Shown: piece by piece, positions 1 through 7,942 of the stretch
Numbering within the stretch: position 1 is the first letter of the stretch
How the letters are laid out: the number at the start of each line of letters is the position of its first letter
Source of the DNA: Fredinandcohnia onubensis
Lineage (GTDB): Bacteria; Bacillota; Bacilli; Bacillales; Bacillaceae_L
Reading direction: 5' to 3'
Assembly (NCBI RefSeq): GCF_031181385.1
Contig: NZ_JAPSKV010000001.1
Span: 640,523-704,522 of the forward strand
DNA length: 64,000 nt
The notes under the pieces: model-generated
Database searches by the model: none
What the model was told of the DNA's origin: nothing
What the model saw: only the letters and a program-made list of their open reading frames with translations
Position numbers and translations under genes: made by a program

Positions 1-2
1 AT

Positions 3-176
3 GGTTGTTTGAATTTTAGATATAACCATGTAAATACAAGTAATGAGATAAGGGGAGGACAATGTTATTCAACTCCCGAATTACTTCCAGACGGTAGAAT
101 TAGACTGCATGAGAGTTGGAAATGGCTAGATAGTGAACAAAAAGAAGGGAAATCTACAATCGAAGAAGTAATCTAG
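3..176 (+). CDS. C-terminal end of an unidentified gene (partial)
   Basis: This frame is open from the left edge to a TAG stop at 174-176 and encodes 57 residues without a methionine, so the start lies outside the window. The tail contains a CYSTPELLPDGRIRLHESWK segment and an acidic/lysine-rich end. I do not recognise the family. A clean terminator follows about 70 bp later, which supports a real transcription unit ending here. It could also be a pseudogene remnant. Confidence 0.45.
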   Translation, partial: GCLNFRYNHVNTSNEIRGGQCYSTPELLPDGRIRLHESWKWLDSEQKEGKSTIEEVI

Positions 177-247
177 AACACTATTCGTCATTATCAATTG
201 ACGGCTACACAGGGTTACTTTGTTTGAAAAATACGAAATAACATAAG

Positions 248-280
248 AAGACTAGGGAATAGAACCTAGTCTTTAACCCT
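248..280 (+). terminator. Rho-independent terminator of the partial left-edge gene
   Basis: AAGACTAGG (248-256) pairs perfectly with CCTAGTCTT (265-273) around an 8-nt loop, followed by a pyrimidine-rich tract ending in TTTTTT. It also lies just past the 3' end of the minus-strand hydrolase gene, so it may serve both strands. Confidence 0.7.
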
Positions 281-299
281 TTTTTGTCTGTTCTTTTTC

Positions 300-1061
300 T
301 TAAAATGAGTAAGATTCGCCATCATTAGGCACTAACACATTAGAAGCCATTCCTTTTTCTTTGGCGAAGCTCTTTAATTCTTCTCTTGACAATGCCCAAT
401 GGTTTACAGCTTCCATGTGAACAGAAATAATTTTTGCATGAGGAGCAGCTTTATGAACTTCATGGACATCCGCTTTTCCCATTACGAGAGAGCCACCTTC
501 ATTGAATTGGTTATCTCCGGCATTGACCACAACAACTTCCGGTTTATGTGTGTCGATTACTTCTTGAACAGCATCGTACCATACCGTATCTCCAGCTACA
601 TATAATGTTTTCTCTGTTTGGTGTTTGAAAACTACTCCACATACTTGACCAGCAAGCTTTAGGATTTCTCCTCTTCCGTGCTCACCTTTTGTTTTAATCA
701 ATTGAATTTCTTCAAAGACAGTATCCTCTTGCAAAACTTCTACATTTTCGAACCCAGCTTTTCGAATTTCTGTCGCATCTTCTTCATTTTGTGAAAATAT
801 CTGGATTTCTTTAGGTAATGCTTGTATTGCAGCTTCATCCCAATGGTCTAAATGCAGATGAGTAACAATGACTGCATCAATATCTTTTATAATCTTGTCA
901 ATGGATATTGGTAAGCTTACCAAGGGATTGTTTTGATCTTGTCGTGGTGAATTTGGGAAGGGTGGGTAAGTTCCTTTTTCTGCTAACATCGGGTCTACTA
1001 AAAACGTCTTCCCTGCATATTCAATGACAAGTGTTGCATTGCGAATTTGTTGTATATTCAT
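300..1061 (-). CDS. MBL-fold metal-dependent hydrolase
   Basis: A 253-residue metallo-beta-lactamase-fold protein. The zinc-binding motif THLHLDHWDEA is visible at about residues 67-77, a further metal ligand in VAGDTVWYD near residue 155, and a late His in SVHMEAVNHW. It resembles the UPF0173/UlaG-like branch rather than PhnP or glyoxalase II; the substrate cannot be told. The ATG is preceded by AAGGAG at a 9-nt spacing. It is divergent from the Lrp-type regulator at 1192, which suggests local control by that protein. No signal peptide is seen, so it is probably cytoplasmic. Confidence 0.85.
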   Translation of the reverse strand: MNIQQIRNATLVIEYAGKTFLVDPMLAEKGTYPPFPNSPRQDQNNPLVSLPISIDKIIKDIDAVIVTHLHLDHWDEAAIQALPKEIQIFSQNEEDATEIRKAGFENVEVLQEDTVFEEIQLIKTKGEHGRGEILKLAGQVCGVVFKHQTEKTLYVAGDTVWYDAVQEVIDTHKPEVVVVNAGDNQFNEGGSLVMGKADVHEVHKAAPHAKIISVHMEAVNHWALSREELKSFAKEKGMASNVLVPNDGESYSF

Positions 1062-1191
1062 ATTTCATTAACTCCTTTTCTTTAAAATTTCCTTTGAACA
1101 ATGTATATTCTATATTAAGTACCAATGTCGGATACATAACTTAAATAAAGTGTTTTGGCGGTTTTACTTTATTAATGAAGGAGTTTACTAC

Positions 1192-1602
1192 ATGTTAGAT
1201 AATACGGATAGAAAAATCCTAGAAGAACTATCGAAGAACAGCCGAATTACAATGAAAGAATTAGGAGAGAAAGTTCATTTGTCTGGACCAGCTACTTCAG
1301 CAAGAGTGGCAAAATTAGAAGATACCGGGGTTATTGAAGGATATACCATTAAGGTTAATAAAGTAAAAATGGGGTATTCAGTTCATGCAATGATACATAT
1401 TTATACTCAAAGTACAAATCATCAACCTTATTTGTCTTTCATCAAACAACACGCTCAATATGTCCTAAACAACTACAAAGTTAGTGGAGAAAGCTGTTAT
1501 CTTCTCGAATGTAAATTTCAAACCAATGAAGTACTAGATGAATTTTTGACTAATCTAAGCGACCTAGTAAGCTATAAATTATCGATTGTAATCAACAAAT
1601 AG
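1192..1602 (+). CDS. Lrp/AsnC family transcriptional regulator
   Basis: The N-terminal half is a winged helix-turn-helix of the Lrp/AsnC type (LDNTDRKILEELSKNSRI, then LSGPATSARVAKLEDTGVI). The C-terminal half is a RAM/AsnC ligand-binding domain. Length is 136 residues from the ATG at 1192. I prefer this start to an upstream one because AAGGAG sits 8 nt before it and the HTH begins at the usual position. It is divergent from the MBL hydrolase at 300-1061 with about 130 bp between them. The effector, probably an amino acid in this family, is not predictable. Confidence 0.85.
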   Translation: MLDNTDRKILEELSKNSRITMKELGEKVHLSGPATSARVAKLEDTGVIEGYTIKVNKVKMGYSVHAMIHIYTQSTNHQPYLSFIKQHAQYVLNNYKVSGESCYLLECKFQTNEVLDEFLTNLSDLVSYKLSIVINK

Positions 1603-1620
1603 GGACAGGTCCCCTGTCCC
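1602..1620. repeat. Dispersed GGGACA/TGTCCC repeat, copy 1
   Basis: GGGACAGG (1602-1609) and CCTGTCCC (1613-1620) form a short perfect dyad that begins on the last base of the stop codon of the Lrp gene. The same element recurs at 26416, 28377, 35036 and 40902. Confidence 0.7.
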
Positions 1621-1647
1621 AGTTTTGGACAATGGACCTGTGTCGAT

Positions 1648-3060
1648 TCATTGAACAATTTCAAAGACTGTTCCTTGGTTAAAATCGGCCACTTTCGTAG
1701 AACCATGAGCGCCTAAGTATAATCTGGTTTGGTTTAGGTTCGTTCCTAAGCTAACGTAATAAGCGGATTGAGTGCCAAAGTTATAATTGGTTTCAATGAG
1801 ACTATAATCATTTGGTTTACCATCCGTCCGCACCCTCGTATAAGCTAAGGCCCCTCTGACCGAAGTTTGTGATTCTCCCTTTCGTGCAAAATCAGTAAAT
1901 ACGACACTTCCTGTTAATGCGGGGATTCCATTCCCCATATAGGCTTGCACGCCTGTTAGCGCAGTTCCACTAAACTTTTCAGGACGAGTATCTTGATGGT
2001 AGTAACTCGTTAAAGGATGTATACGACTCACAGAAGTTTCAATGGTCTCCTTGTAAAATCCCACTATTTTCTCATTCAAATCCTGATTAGATACACAGTT
2101 CTTTATTATAGAAGTAGGCAAATCACCTTCCCATCCTCGCCAACCCAAATTAATTAATTCTCCTTGGTAAGCGGGACTAGGGGACTCTCTGTGTCCCACA
2201 AGTTGCGTAACCGGTATTGGTTTGTAGTGAACGAATGAAAAAATGGACTCGACTAATTCCTGTCCAACATTTCCCACATATTTAATAAACTGATTATTAA
2301 TCCTTTGATAGGAAATCCCAGGTATATTGCGGACCCCCTTAGCAATGACCGTAAGTGTTTCCTGAATAGGTATCGGTAATTCGTTAAAACGTGTGACGAC
2401 AGGGGGATTAGAGAGTGTTGTATTTTTACCAATATCGATCTCAATAATTTTCCCCGCGATTTCCATATCATCCTGACTTAAATTAAACGGATCATAGCCC
2501 GACCCACCATCGCCGGTTGTTAAAACAAGTTTCTCTGTTTCTGGTGAAAAGTTTAAGCTGTTAACACCATTATGATTTGAAAATGGTCTTCTTAGATTAA
2601 GTAACGTCCGCCTTTTTTGGGGTTGGCCATTCGGTTGTAATATCCATTCTTCAACAGTATCAATATGATCAAATAGAGTATCTCGCTTTGTCCATCTAAG
2701 GTTTAATGTATTGGGATCACATGGGTTCGGAGTATATGATTCAGAAAGAGCACCTGGACCTTGTGTGCCAGCTGCTGAATAGTGAAGATAAAACAAGCCG
2801 TTATAATAAAATCCAGGATGAAATGCTAGTCCTAACAATCCTCTCTCATCATATCCACCAGAAGCACCTAGTTTGATGATTCGTTGCCGAATATCTAAAA
2901 AAGTCCGAATATCACCGTTTCCTATGTAAAAGATTTCTCCGACTTGGGTTGCAATAAATAGCCGTTCAATTGAGTCACCCGGAAGAAAAGCTGTTTTTAA
3001 AACAGTGGGTAAATTAATCCGTTGTACAATGGGACGTAAACGAACCTTAACGTTTCTCAA
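1648..3060 (-). CDS. PQQ-dependent sugar dehydrogenase-like protein (GSDH/sorbosone dehydrogenase family)
   Basis: A 470-residue beta-propeller protein of the glucose/sorbosone dehydrogenase family. Diagnostic segments are GGYDERGLLGLAFHPGF with a following FYLHYSA (about residues 68-95) and SNHNGVNSLNFSPE plus LTTGDGGSGYDPFNLSQDD, which carry the catalytic His and the metal-binding loop of the family. Family members oxidise aldoses with PQQ, but many Bacillus paralogues have no known substrate. No convincing signal peptide is present. The start is TTG, supported by GAAGGGGTG about 10 nt upstream. It stands alone between convergent and divergent neighbours. Confidence 0.8.
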   Translation of the reverse strand: MRNVKVRLRPIVQRINLPTVLKTAFLPGDSIERLFIATQVGEIFYIGNGDIRTFLDIRQRIIKLGASGGYDERGLLGLAFHPGFYYNGLFYLHYSAAGTQGPGALSESYTPNPCDPNTLNLRWTKRDTLFDHIDTVEEWILQPNGQPQKRRTLLNLRRPFSNHNGVNSLNFSPETEKLVLTTGDGGSGYDPFNLSQDDMEIAGKIIEIDIGKNTTLSNPPVVTRFNELPIPIQETLTVIAKGVRNIPGISYQRINNQFIKYVGNVGQELVESIFSFVHYKPIPVTQLVGHRESPSPAYQGELINLGWRGWEGDLPTSIIKNCVSNQDLNEKIVGFYKETIETSVSRIHPLTSYYHQDTRPEKFSGTALTGVQAYMGNGIPALTGSVVFTDFARKGESQTSVRGALAYTRVRTDGKPNDYSLIETNYNFGTQSAYYVSLGTNLNQTRLYLGAHGSTKVADFNQGTVFEIVQ

Positions 3061-3236
3061 CTAACTTAACACCCCTTCTAATTTGTTTTTATAAGAATAT
3101 GAGTTGAACGGTTCTAATAGACCAAGTGAGGCTGCGGATACTTTTTAAGGAGAATATCAAGAAAAGTCCAATTATCATGAACAATTTCTAGCATAAACTT
3201 CTTTCTTACTGCATTTACCTATTATGGGGGTGTCAC

Positions 3237-3806
3237 ATGCGGTCATTTATTAAAAAAGTAACATCTGGTTTTTGGGCAGATGAGACAAACCTGTCGATTG
3301 ACAGTTATTCGAAGACAATGCGGCTTGTAGTTGGTGCTTTATTAGGTTCAGTGGCCGTCATTTTTCAGTCTGCGGGGATTTTTACGGGGATTGGTTATAT
3401 CCTGAGTATGATGAGTACTGGCCCTCTCGTACTGGCTAGCCTTATGTCTCTTAGAATAGGTATGATGACTTATTTCGTATCCGCATTTCTATTGGCAATG
3501 CTCCAGCCAAGTGAGCTATTGGTATTTGTTTTTACCACAGGCTTATTAGGACTCAGTTTAGGCATTGGTCTTAAGTATTTAAAGCGAAGCGTGTTAACGA
3601 TTCCGTTTGCAGCATTATGTTTGACCCTGGGTATAAGTCTTTTATTATATGTATTTAAGTTTCCAATACTAGGACCATCCGTATCAACCCACTTTAATAG
3701 TGTGGTAATAGTAGGCACATTTGCCTTCTCCATAGTGTATAGCTGGATTTGGAAGAAAGTAAGTCTTTCCGCTTTTAAAGTCATCCATAAAATTATTTCT
3801 GGATGA
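3237..3806 (+). CDS. Uncharacterised multi-pass membrane protein
   Basis: A 189-residue protein with a short N-terminal cytoplasmic stretch and about five or six hydrophobic helices (roughly residues 28-50, 52-72, 75-90, 95-115, 120-140 and 155-172). A GGGGGTG sequence sits 4 nt before the ATG. The layout recalls small substrate-binding membrane components of transporters, but I cannot place it in a family. It is a single gene, about 190 bp upstream of the phosphonate locus and probably not part of it, because PhoP-like boxes start a new unit at 3909. Confidence 0.65.
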   Translation: MRSFIKKVTSGFWADETNLSIDSYSKTMRLVVGALLGSVAVIFQSAGIFTGIGYILSMMSTGPLVLASLMSLRIGMMTYFVSAFLLAMLQPSELLVFVFTTGLLGLSLGIGLKYLKRSVLTIPFAALCLTLGISLLLYVFKFPILGPSVSTHFNSVVIVGTFAFSIVYSWIWKKVSLSAFKVIHKIISG

Positions 3807-3908
3807 TAGGATGTAATTTGAATGAACCAATGTGTTTCCATAAGTACGTAGTAGCGTTAATCCAACCCCTATGGATTATCGCTATTTTTTAGTTAGTAAC
3901 CTATTCCT

Positions 3909-3972
3909 TTTACAAATCTTTCATACAAATTTACATTCTATTAACCTGTTTTACATGGTATCAAGTTATTCT
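3909..3972 (+). promoter_or_regulatory. Candidate PhoP-box promoter of the phosphonate locus
   Basis: Five hexamers fit the Bacillus PhoP-box consensus TT(A/C/T)A(C/T)A: TTTACA 3909, TTCATA 3920, TTTACA 3930, TTAACC 3941 and TTTACA 3950. Four match fully and one at 5 of 6, with starts 9-11 bp apart. A -10-like TATTCT lies at 3967-3972, 11 bp after the last unit. The arrangement is what PhoP-P-activated promoters show in B. subtilis, so phosphate starvation control is inferred. Confidence 0.65.
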
Positions 3973-3998
3973 AAAGAAAAGCGTAAGGAGGGAATAAC

Positions 3999-4904
3999 AT
4001 GAAGGTAGAACTTCATTGTCATACGAATATTTCCGATTGTCCACTCTCGATTGAGGAAGTAGTTTCATTAGCGCTTCAGGAAAATGTTACACATTTAGCC
4101 ATTACAAATCATGATACAACTCAAGGACTACAGCACGCAGTCAAGGTTGGAAAAAGCAATGGAATCGAAGTCATTCCAGGTATTGAGATTTCAGGTTATG
4201 ATTTCGAACGTGGCAGACGTGTGCATATATTGGGATATTATATTGAACCAGGTCATGAAGCAATAGAGTCGGTTTGTCAGCCATTGATTGAACAGAGACA
4301 TATGGCCTCGAAGGAAATGGTCGAGCGCATCATGGCGGCTGGCTATACTATTTCCTGGGAACGTTGTTTGAAAATTGCCGAGGGAGGCACAGGCGTGTAT
4401 AAGCAGCACATTATGCAAGCCCTAATTGAAGCGAATTATACTGACTCTATATATGGTTCCCTCTATAAAAAGCTTTTTAATCGGGGGCAAAATGGGGAAG
4501 AACGGGGTATTGCTTTTATTCCGATGAAATATATCGATGCCAGAGAGGCGGTACAAATTATTCGTGATGCGGGTGGAGTACCAGTGCTCGCCCACCCGGG
4601 ACAGTACGGGAATTTTGAGATGGTCCCAGAATTAGTTGAAGCAGGTTTACAGGGAATCGAAGTATGGCATCCGCTTCACAATCATGAGCATGAGGAAAAG
4701 GCTAAAATTCTTGCAGACGTATATAAACTTATCAAAACGGGTGGATCAGATTTTCACGGAGCATATGGGGAAAAGCCCGTTCGACTTGGAAGCAAAAGTC
4801 CAGGTGTAGAAACGCTTGTTGAACTATTAGGTGAAAAAAGCAAGGCTCAACTCCCGAAGTATAGCCACATAGAGGAGTCATTTGATCGAATACGAAGGAG
4901 TTAA
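3999..4904 (+). CDS. PHP-domain phosphoesterase, probable cyclic ribose-phosphate hydrolase of the C-P lyase pathway
   Basis: A 301-residue PHP (polymerase and histidinol phosphatase) protein. Metal-site motifs are visible: HCHTNISD (H6, H8, D13), TNHD (H38), GIEISG (E63), LAHPGQYG and GGSDFHG. In the pathway, PhnJ releases 5-phosphoribosyl 1,2-cyclic phosphate, usually opened by PhnP and recycled with PhnN; a PHP-family enzyme from Eggerthella lenta is known to take the cyclic phosphate to ribose 5-phosphate and phosphate. No phnP or phnN is present here, and this gene heads the locus behind PhoP-like boxes, so I infer the same role. RBS GGAGGG precedes the ATG. Other PHP nucleases remain an alternative. 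Confidence 0.75.
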   Translation: MKVELHCHTNISDCPLSIEEVVSLALQENVTHLAITNHDTTQGLQHAVKVGKSNGIEVIPGIEISGYDFERGRRVHILGYYIEPGHEAIESVCQPLIEQRHMASKEMVERIMAAGYTISWERCLKIAEGGTGVYKQHIMQALIEANYTDSIYGSLYKKLFNRGQNGEERGIAFIPMKYIDAREAVQIIRDAGGVPVLAHPGQYGNFEMVPELVEAGLQGIEVWHPLHNHEHEEKAKILADVYKLIKTGGSDFHGAYGEKPVRLGSKSPGVETLVELLGEKSKAQLPKYSHIEESFDRIRRS

Positions 4905-4940
4905 AACAAGATTTTGTTGGTTTTGAAAGGAGCAGTCTAG

Positions 4941-5642
4941 ATGTTTGAAAAGACAGTACTGGTTGATAAACTGATTTTGGAAATACGTCAGGGATTTTAT
5001 AAGCCGAATGACAAGCTTCCATCAGAGAATGAGTTAGCAGACCAGTATAAAGTACCAAGGATGGTTGTCCGCAAGGCATATGAACGCTTGCAGGAGCTTG
5101 GTTATATTTTTTCAAAGCAGGGAAAAGGGAGCTATGTTCAAAATCAAAAGCTACAAATACCTCTTATTTTAACAGGAGATGTTAGCTTTAGCGAAAAAAT
5201 GAGAGAGCTGAAATATGATTATAAAACAATCAATCTTTCATGCGAAAAAATAGATTACGATTCAGCTATTTATCATGCTTTACAAGCTTGCAATGAAGAT
5301 TCGGTCTATAAGATTAGCCGCTTACGAATTGTTGAAGATTGTCCGATTGCCGTTCACACTTCTTATTTGGCCCAATCTGTGTTTGAAAATATAGAGTGGG
5401 ACGGGAGTGGGATCACCTCTATTTTTCAATATTATCGTCAACAGGGATATTCAGATTTCAAACCAGGCAGGAGTCAATTAAGTGTCATGTTTCCAGATGA
5501 AATGGAACGGGAAATATTAAAATGTCCCAGTCTGGTGCCACTTTTGTTGGTTGAATCTGGATGCACTGATAAGAAAACAGGAACGATGCTTGAGTATTCT
5601 AGAATAATCTACCGAAGTGATTGTTTTACGTATGTTATATAG
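4941..5642 (+). CDS. GntR-family regulator with UTRA domain (PhnF-like)
   Basis: 233 residues: an N-terminal GntR winged helix (KPNDKLPSENELADQY then MVVRKAYERLQELGYI, residues about 20-62) and a C-terminal UTRA ligand-binding domain (about 75-230) of the HutC/PhnF type. PhnF-like regulators commonly sit in phosphonate operons and repress them until a ligand binds. It follows the PHP gene by 36 bp with GAAAGGAG upstream of the ATG, so the two are probably co-transcribed. A terminator and a new promoter region separate it from phnG. Its operator is not certain; see the dyad at 5712-5747. Confidence 0.85.
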   Translation: MFEKTVLVDKLILEIRQGFYKPNDKLPSENELADQYKVPRMVVRKAYERLQELGYIFSKQGKGSYVQNQKLQIPLILTGDVSFSEKMRELKYDYKTINLSCEKIDYDSAIYHALQACNEDSVYKISRLRIVEDCPIAVHTSYLAQSVFENIEWDGSGITSIFQYYRQQGYSDFKPGRSQLSVMFPDEMEREILKCPSLVPLLLVESGCTDKKTGTMLEYSRIIYRSDCFTYVI

Positions 5643-5654
5643 AAACAAGTACAG

Positions 5655-5678
5655 GTCACCCTATGGTGGCTTTTTTTT
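5655..5678 (+). terminator. Intrinsic terminator between the regulator and phnG
   Basis: GTCACC (5655-5660) pairs with GGTGGC (5665-5670), one pair being G-U, around a CTAT loop and followed by eight T residues. It should at least attenuate read-through from the PHP-gntR unit into the phn structural genes. Confidence 0.65.
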
Positions 5679-5686
5679 ATTGGATC

Positions 5687-5750
5687 TTTACAATAACAAA
5701 ACAAACTTAACCTATCTTTTACGTGCATCCACTTGGCAACAAGATAGATT
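5687..5750 (+). promoter_or_regulatory. Candidate control region of phnGHIJKML
   Basis: Two signals overlap. Hexamers TTTACA 5687, AAAACA 5698, TTAACC 5707 and TTTACG 5718 keep a 9-11 bp period and resemble a degraded PhoP box. CTATCTT (5712-5718) and AAGATAG (5741-5747) form a perfect 7-bp inverted repeat with a 22-bp spacer that could bind the GntR regulator. TAGATT at 5745 is a weak -10 candidate, further from the boxes than in the promoter at 3909. Confidence 0.35.
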
Positions 5751-5786
5751 AATAGGTGTAGATGAAAGAAAGGTGGTGGCCTTTAG

Positions 5787-6209
5787 ATGAAAAGAAGACG
5801 AAGGACAGAAATTTTGATTAATGGCTCTAGTGATCTAGCGGAGAATTTCGCGAAGTCCATTCAGAATCGCTATGAGGTCAACGTGATTCAGGAGCCAGAA
5901 GATAGCTTGGTAATGGTAAAGATGCGTGAAACATCCAAGAAGAGCTTGTTTTATCCGGGAGAGGTATTTGTGACTGAGTCCAAAGTTCAGATTCAAGACA
6001 CGATTGGAATTGGCATTGTATCGGGCAATCAGCCGGAACTTGCTTATCAGCTTGCCATAATTGATGCAGCTTTTGTAGCGAGACTACCAGAAACAATAGA
6101 CTGGATCGATAGGCTTTTACAGGAGGAGCAGAACCTTCAGCAGCGCCAAGCAGATGCTACCAACTCCATTTTAAAAACAAAAGTAAACTTTGAAACGATG
6201 GATATATAG
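5787..6209 (+). CDS. phnG: C-P lyase core subunit PhnG
   Basis: A 140-residue protein at the PhnG position, first gene of the structural set. The conserved FYPGEVFVTESKVQI and IGIGIVSGNQPELAYQLAIIDAAF segments (about residues 52-95) fit the family. PhnG, H, I and J form the C-P lyase core complex; with PhnI, PhnG and PhnH help displace adenine from ATP by the phosphonate. The ATG follows AAAGGTGGTGG. Length is near the usual 145-150 residues. A 12-bp gap leads to phnH. Confidence 0.9.
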   Translation: MKRRRRTEILINGSSDLAENFAKSIQNRYEVNVIQEPEDSLVMVKMRETSKKSLFYPGEVFVTESKVQIQDTIGIGIVSGNQPELAYQLAIIDAAFVARLPETIDWIDRLLQEEQNLQQRQADATNSILKTKVNFETMDI

Positions 6210-6221
6210 GAGGTAGAGATA

Positions 6222-6827
6222 GTGAAGCTAGATATTGTTCATGATCTTCAGGCAGTATACCGAAAAATGGTGGATTCCACCTCAAGGCCAGGGGTTATTT
6301 CGAATCTGCAAAGAGAGGCTGAACTCCTTGAAGCTGACATTCAAACAGACTGCGTAGCGTCACTTATAGTAGCGGCACTCACATTACTTGATCAAGAAGT
6401 GTCATTTAAGGTTGTTTCTGAAAATGAAGAAACGGTTTCAACAATCATCAATCAATTCACATACGCAAAGCCTGCGAACATCGAACAGGCTGATTATATT
6501 TTCGTACTAAAGGATGCAGGTACTAGTTCAATAGAAGAGGTGTTTGCTAAAGCAAAGCCAGGTACTTTAAAAAATCCACAGAACTCTGCAACAATCTTCA
6601 TTGAAGCGGAGAAGGTTATGAGCGGCGGTTCCCTACTTTTAACTGGGCCTGGTATTCAGTCAACTATGTCCGTTGAAATTGTTACTCAGGGCGACTGGAT
6701 TCAATATCGTCAAGAAAAGAATAAAGAATATCCACTTGGCGTTGATTTGATGTTAATTGATGGGGAACATCAGCTTTTATCTTTGCCACGAACTACACAA
6801 ATTACCAGAAATAAGGTGATTATCTAA
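6222..6827 (+). CDS. phnH: C-P lyase core subunit PhnH
   Basis: 201 residues with the N-terminal YRKMVDSTSRPGVISNL motif typical of PhnH and the later LLLTGPGI segment. PhnH is a structural subunit of the PhnGHIJ complex with a nucleotide-hydrolase-like fold. The start is GTG, 8 nt after GGAGGT. The stop codon overlaps the phnI start by one base (TAATG), showing translational coupling. Confidence 0.92.
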   Translation: MKLDIVHDLQAVYRKMVDSTSRPGVISNLQREAELLEADIQTDCVASLIVAALTLLDQEVSFKVVSENEETVSTIINQFTYAKPANIEQADYIFVLKDAGTSSIEEVFAKAKPGTLKNPQNSATIFIEAEKVMSGGSLLLTGPGIQSTMSVEIVTQGDWIQYRQEKNKEYPLGVDLMLIDGEHQLLSLPRTTQITRNKVII

Positions 6828-7942
6828 TGGGATATGTAGCAGTTAAGGGTGGAACGAAGGCGATTGAAGAATCGATTAAGCGTCTTACTTATGAAAGAAC
6901 TCAAACGGGACAAACGATAGAAGTGGAAAAAATTAAAGCGGGAATGCGCGGTTTAATTGACCAAGTGATGTCTGAAAGCAGCTTATACGATGAGACATTG
7001 GCGGCTTTGGCGATCAAACAAGGAGAAGGAAATCCAGAAGAAGCGGTGTTCTTATTAAGGGCTTTTCGCTCAACTGTTCCGAGAAAGCACTATTCGAGAG
7101 TGATTGAGTCTGAAGAAATGAAAATCGAAAGAAGAATTTCTGCAAGCTTTAAAGACATTCCGGGTGGACAAATTCTAGGTGCAACTACTGATTATACTCA
7201 CCGTCTCCTTGATTTTAAGTTAATAAAGGAAACCGATAGTAGTATTCGGGAGTGGCTGGAGGAGTATGAACAGGAAAATAGGCTGGAAATTGCGGAGAAT
7301 TCACAACTAAAATTGCCAAAGGTACTCGATTATTTACGGAAGGAAGGTTTAATTCCTCCTTGTGAAAACAATGATAAAGAGCCAGACGATGTAACGCGTG
7401 AAAGTCTTGAATTTCCATCAAGTCGAAGCCAGCGACTGCAAATTCTAACAAGGGGAGAAACCGGGGCAGTAACCTCCTTAGCCTATGCGGTCATTAGGGG
7501 TTATGGGGCTTTGCATCCTACTGTCGGTGAACTCCGAGTTGGAATGTTGCCGGTGACAATTGATCATCCAATCCAGCAGGGGGATGAGGACGATGCGTAT
7601 TATATTGGCGAGATAAAGGTAACTGAAGCAGAAATGCTTATGCCAGTAACGGTTGAAAAGGATTATGGGAAAAAGGAAATAGAGTTTGAGATTGGTTATG
7701 GTCTCTGCTTTGGTCAAAATGAAACAAAGGCAATTGCGATGGGCATTTTAGACAATAGTCTCGAGCATCCAAACCTGGAATTTCCAAGTCATAATGAGGA
7801 ATTTGTATTATTCCATATTGATTCCGTTGAATCGACAGGATTTATTTCACATTTGAAAATGCCCCATTATGTCACCTTCCAATCAAAGCTTGATAGCGTG
7901 AGGAAAACGAAGCAAAAGGAAACTGAAGAGGTGAACAGCTGA
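6827..7942 (+). CDS. phnI: C-P lyase core subunit PhnI (nucleosidase component)
   Basis: 371 residues starting MGYVAVKGGTKAIEESIKRL, the invariant PhnI N-terminus. PhnI catalyses attack of the phosphonate on the ribose of ATP with loss of adenine, giving ribose 1-phosphonate 5-triphosphate, together with PhnG, H and L. The later AIAMGILDNSLE and FVLFHIDSVESTGFISHLK segments are characteristic. Length is slightly above the E. coli protein. It overlaps both phnH and phnJ by single bases. Confidence 0.95.
   Translation: MGYVAVKGGTKAIEESIKRLTYERTQTGQTIEVEKIKAGMRGLIDQVMSESSLYDETLAALAIKQGEGNPEEAVFLLRAFRSTVPRKHYSRVIESEEMKIERRISASFKDIPGGQILGATTDYTHRLLDFKLIKETDSSIREWLEEYEQENRLEIAENSQLKLPKVLDYLRKEGLIPPCENNDKEPDDVTRESLEFPSSRSQRLQILTRGETGAVTSLAYAVIRGYGALHPTVGELRVGMLPVTIDHPIQQGDEDDAYYIGEIKVTEAEMLMPVTVEKDYGKKEIEFEIGYGLCFGQNETKAIAMGILDNSLEHPNLEFPSHNEEFVLFHIDSVESTGFISHLKMPHYVTFQSKLDSVRKTKQKETEEVNS

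Noticed and set aside
300..1061. MBL hydrolase as the missing PhnP
   Set aside because: It lacks the PhnP context, is on the other strand 3 kb away and pairs with an Lrp regulator; its sequence looks UPF0173/UlaG-like.
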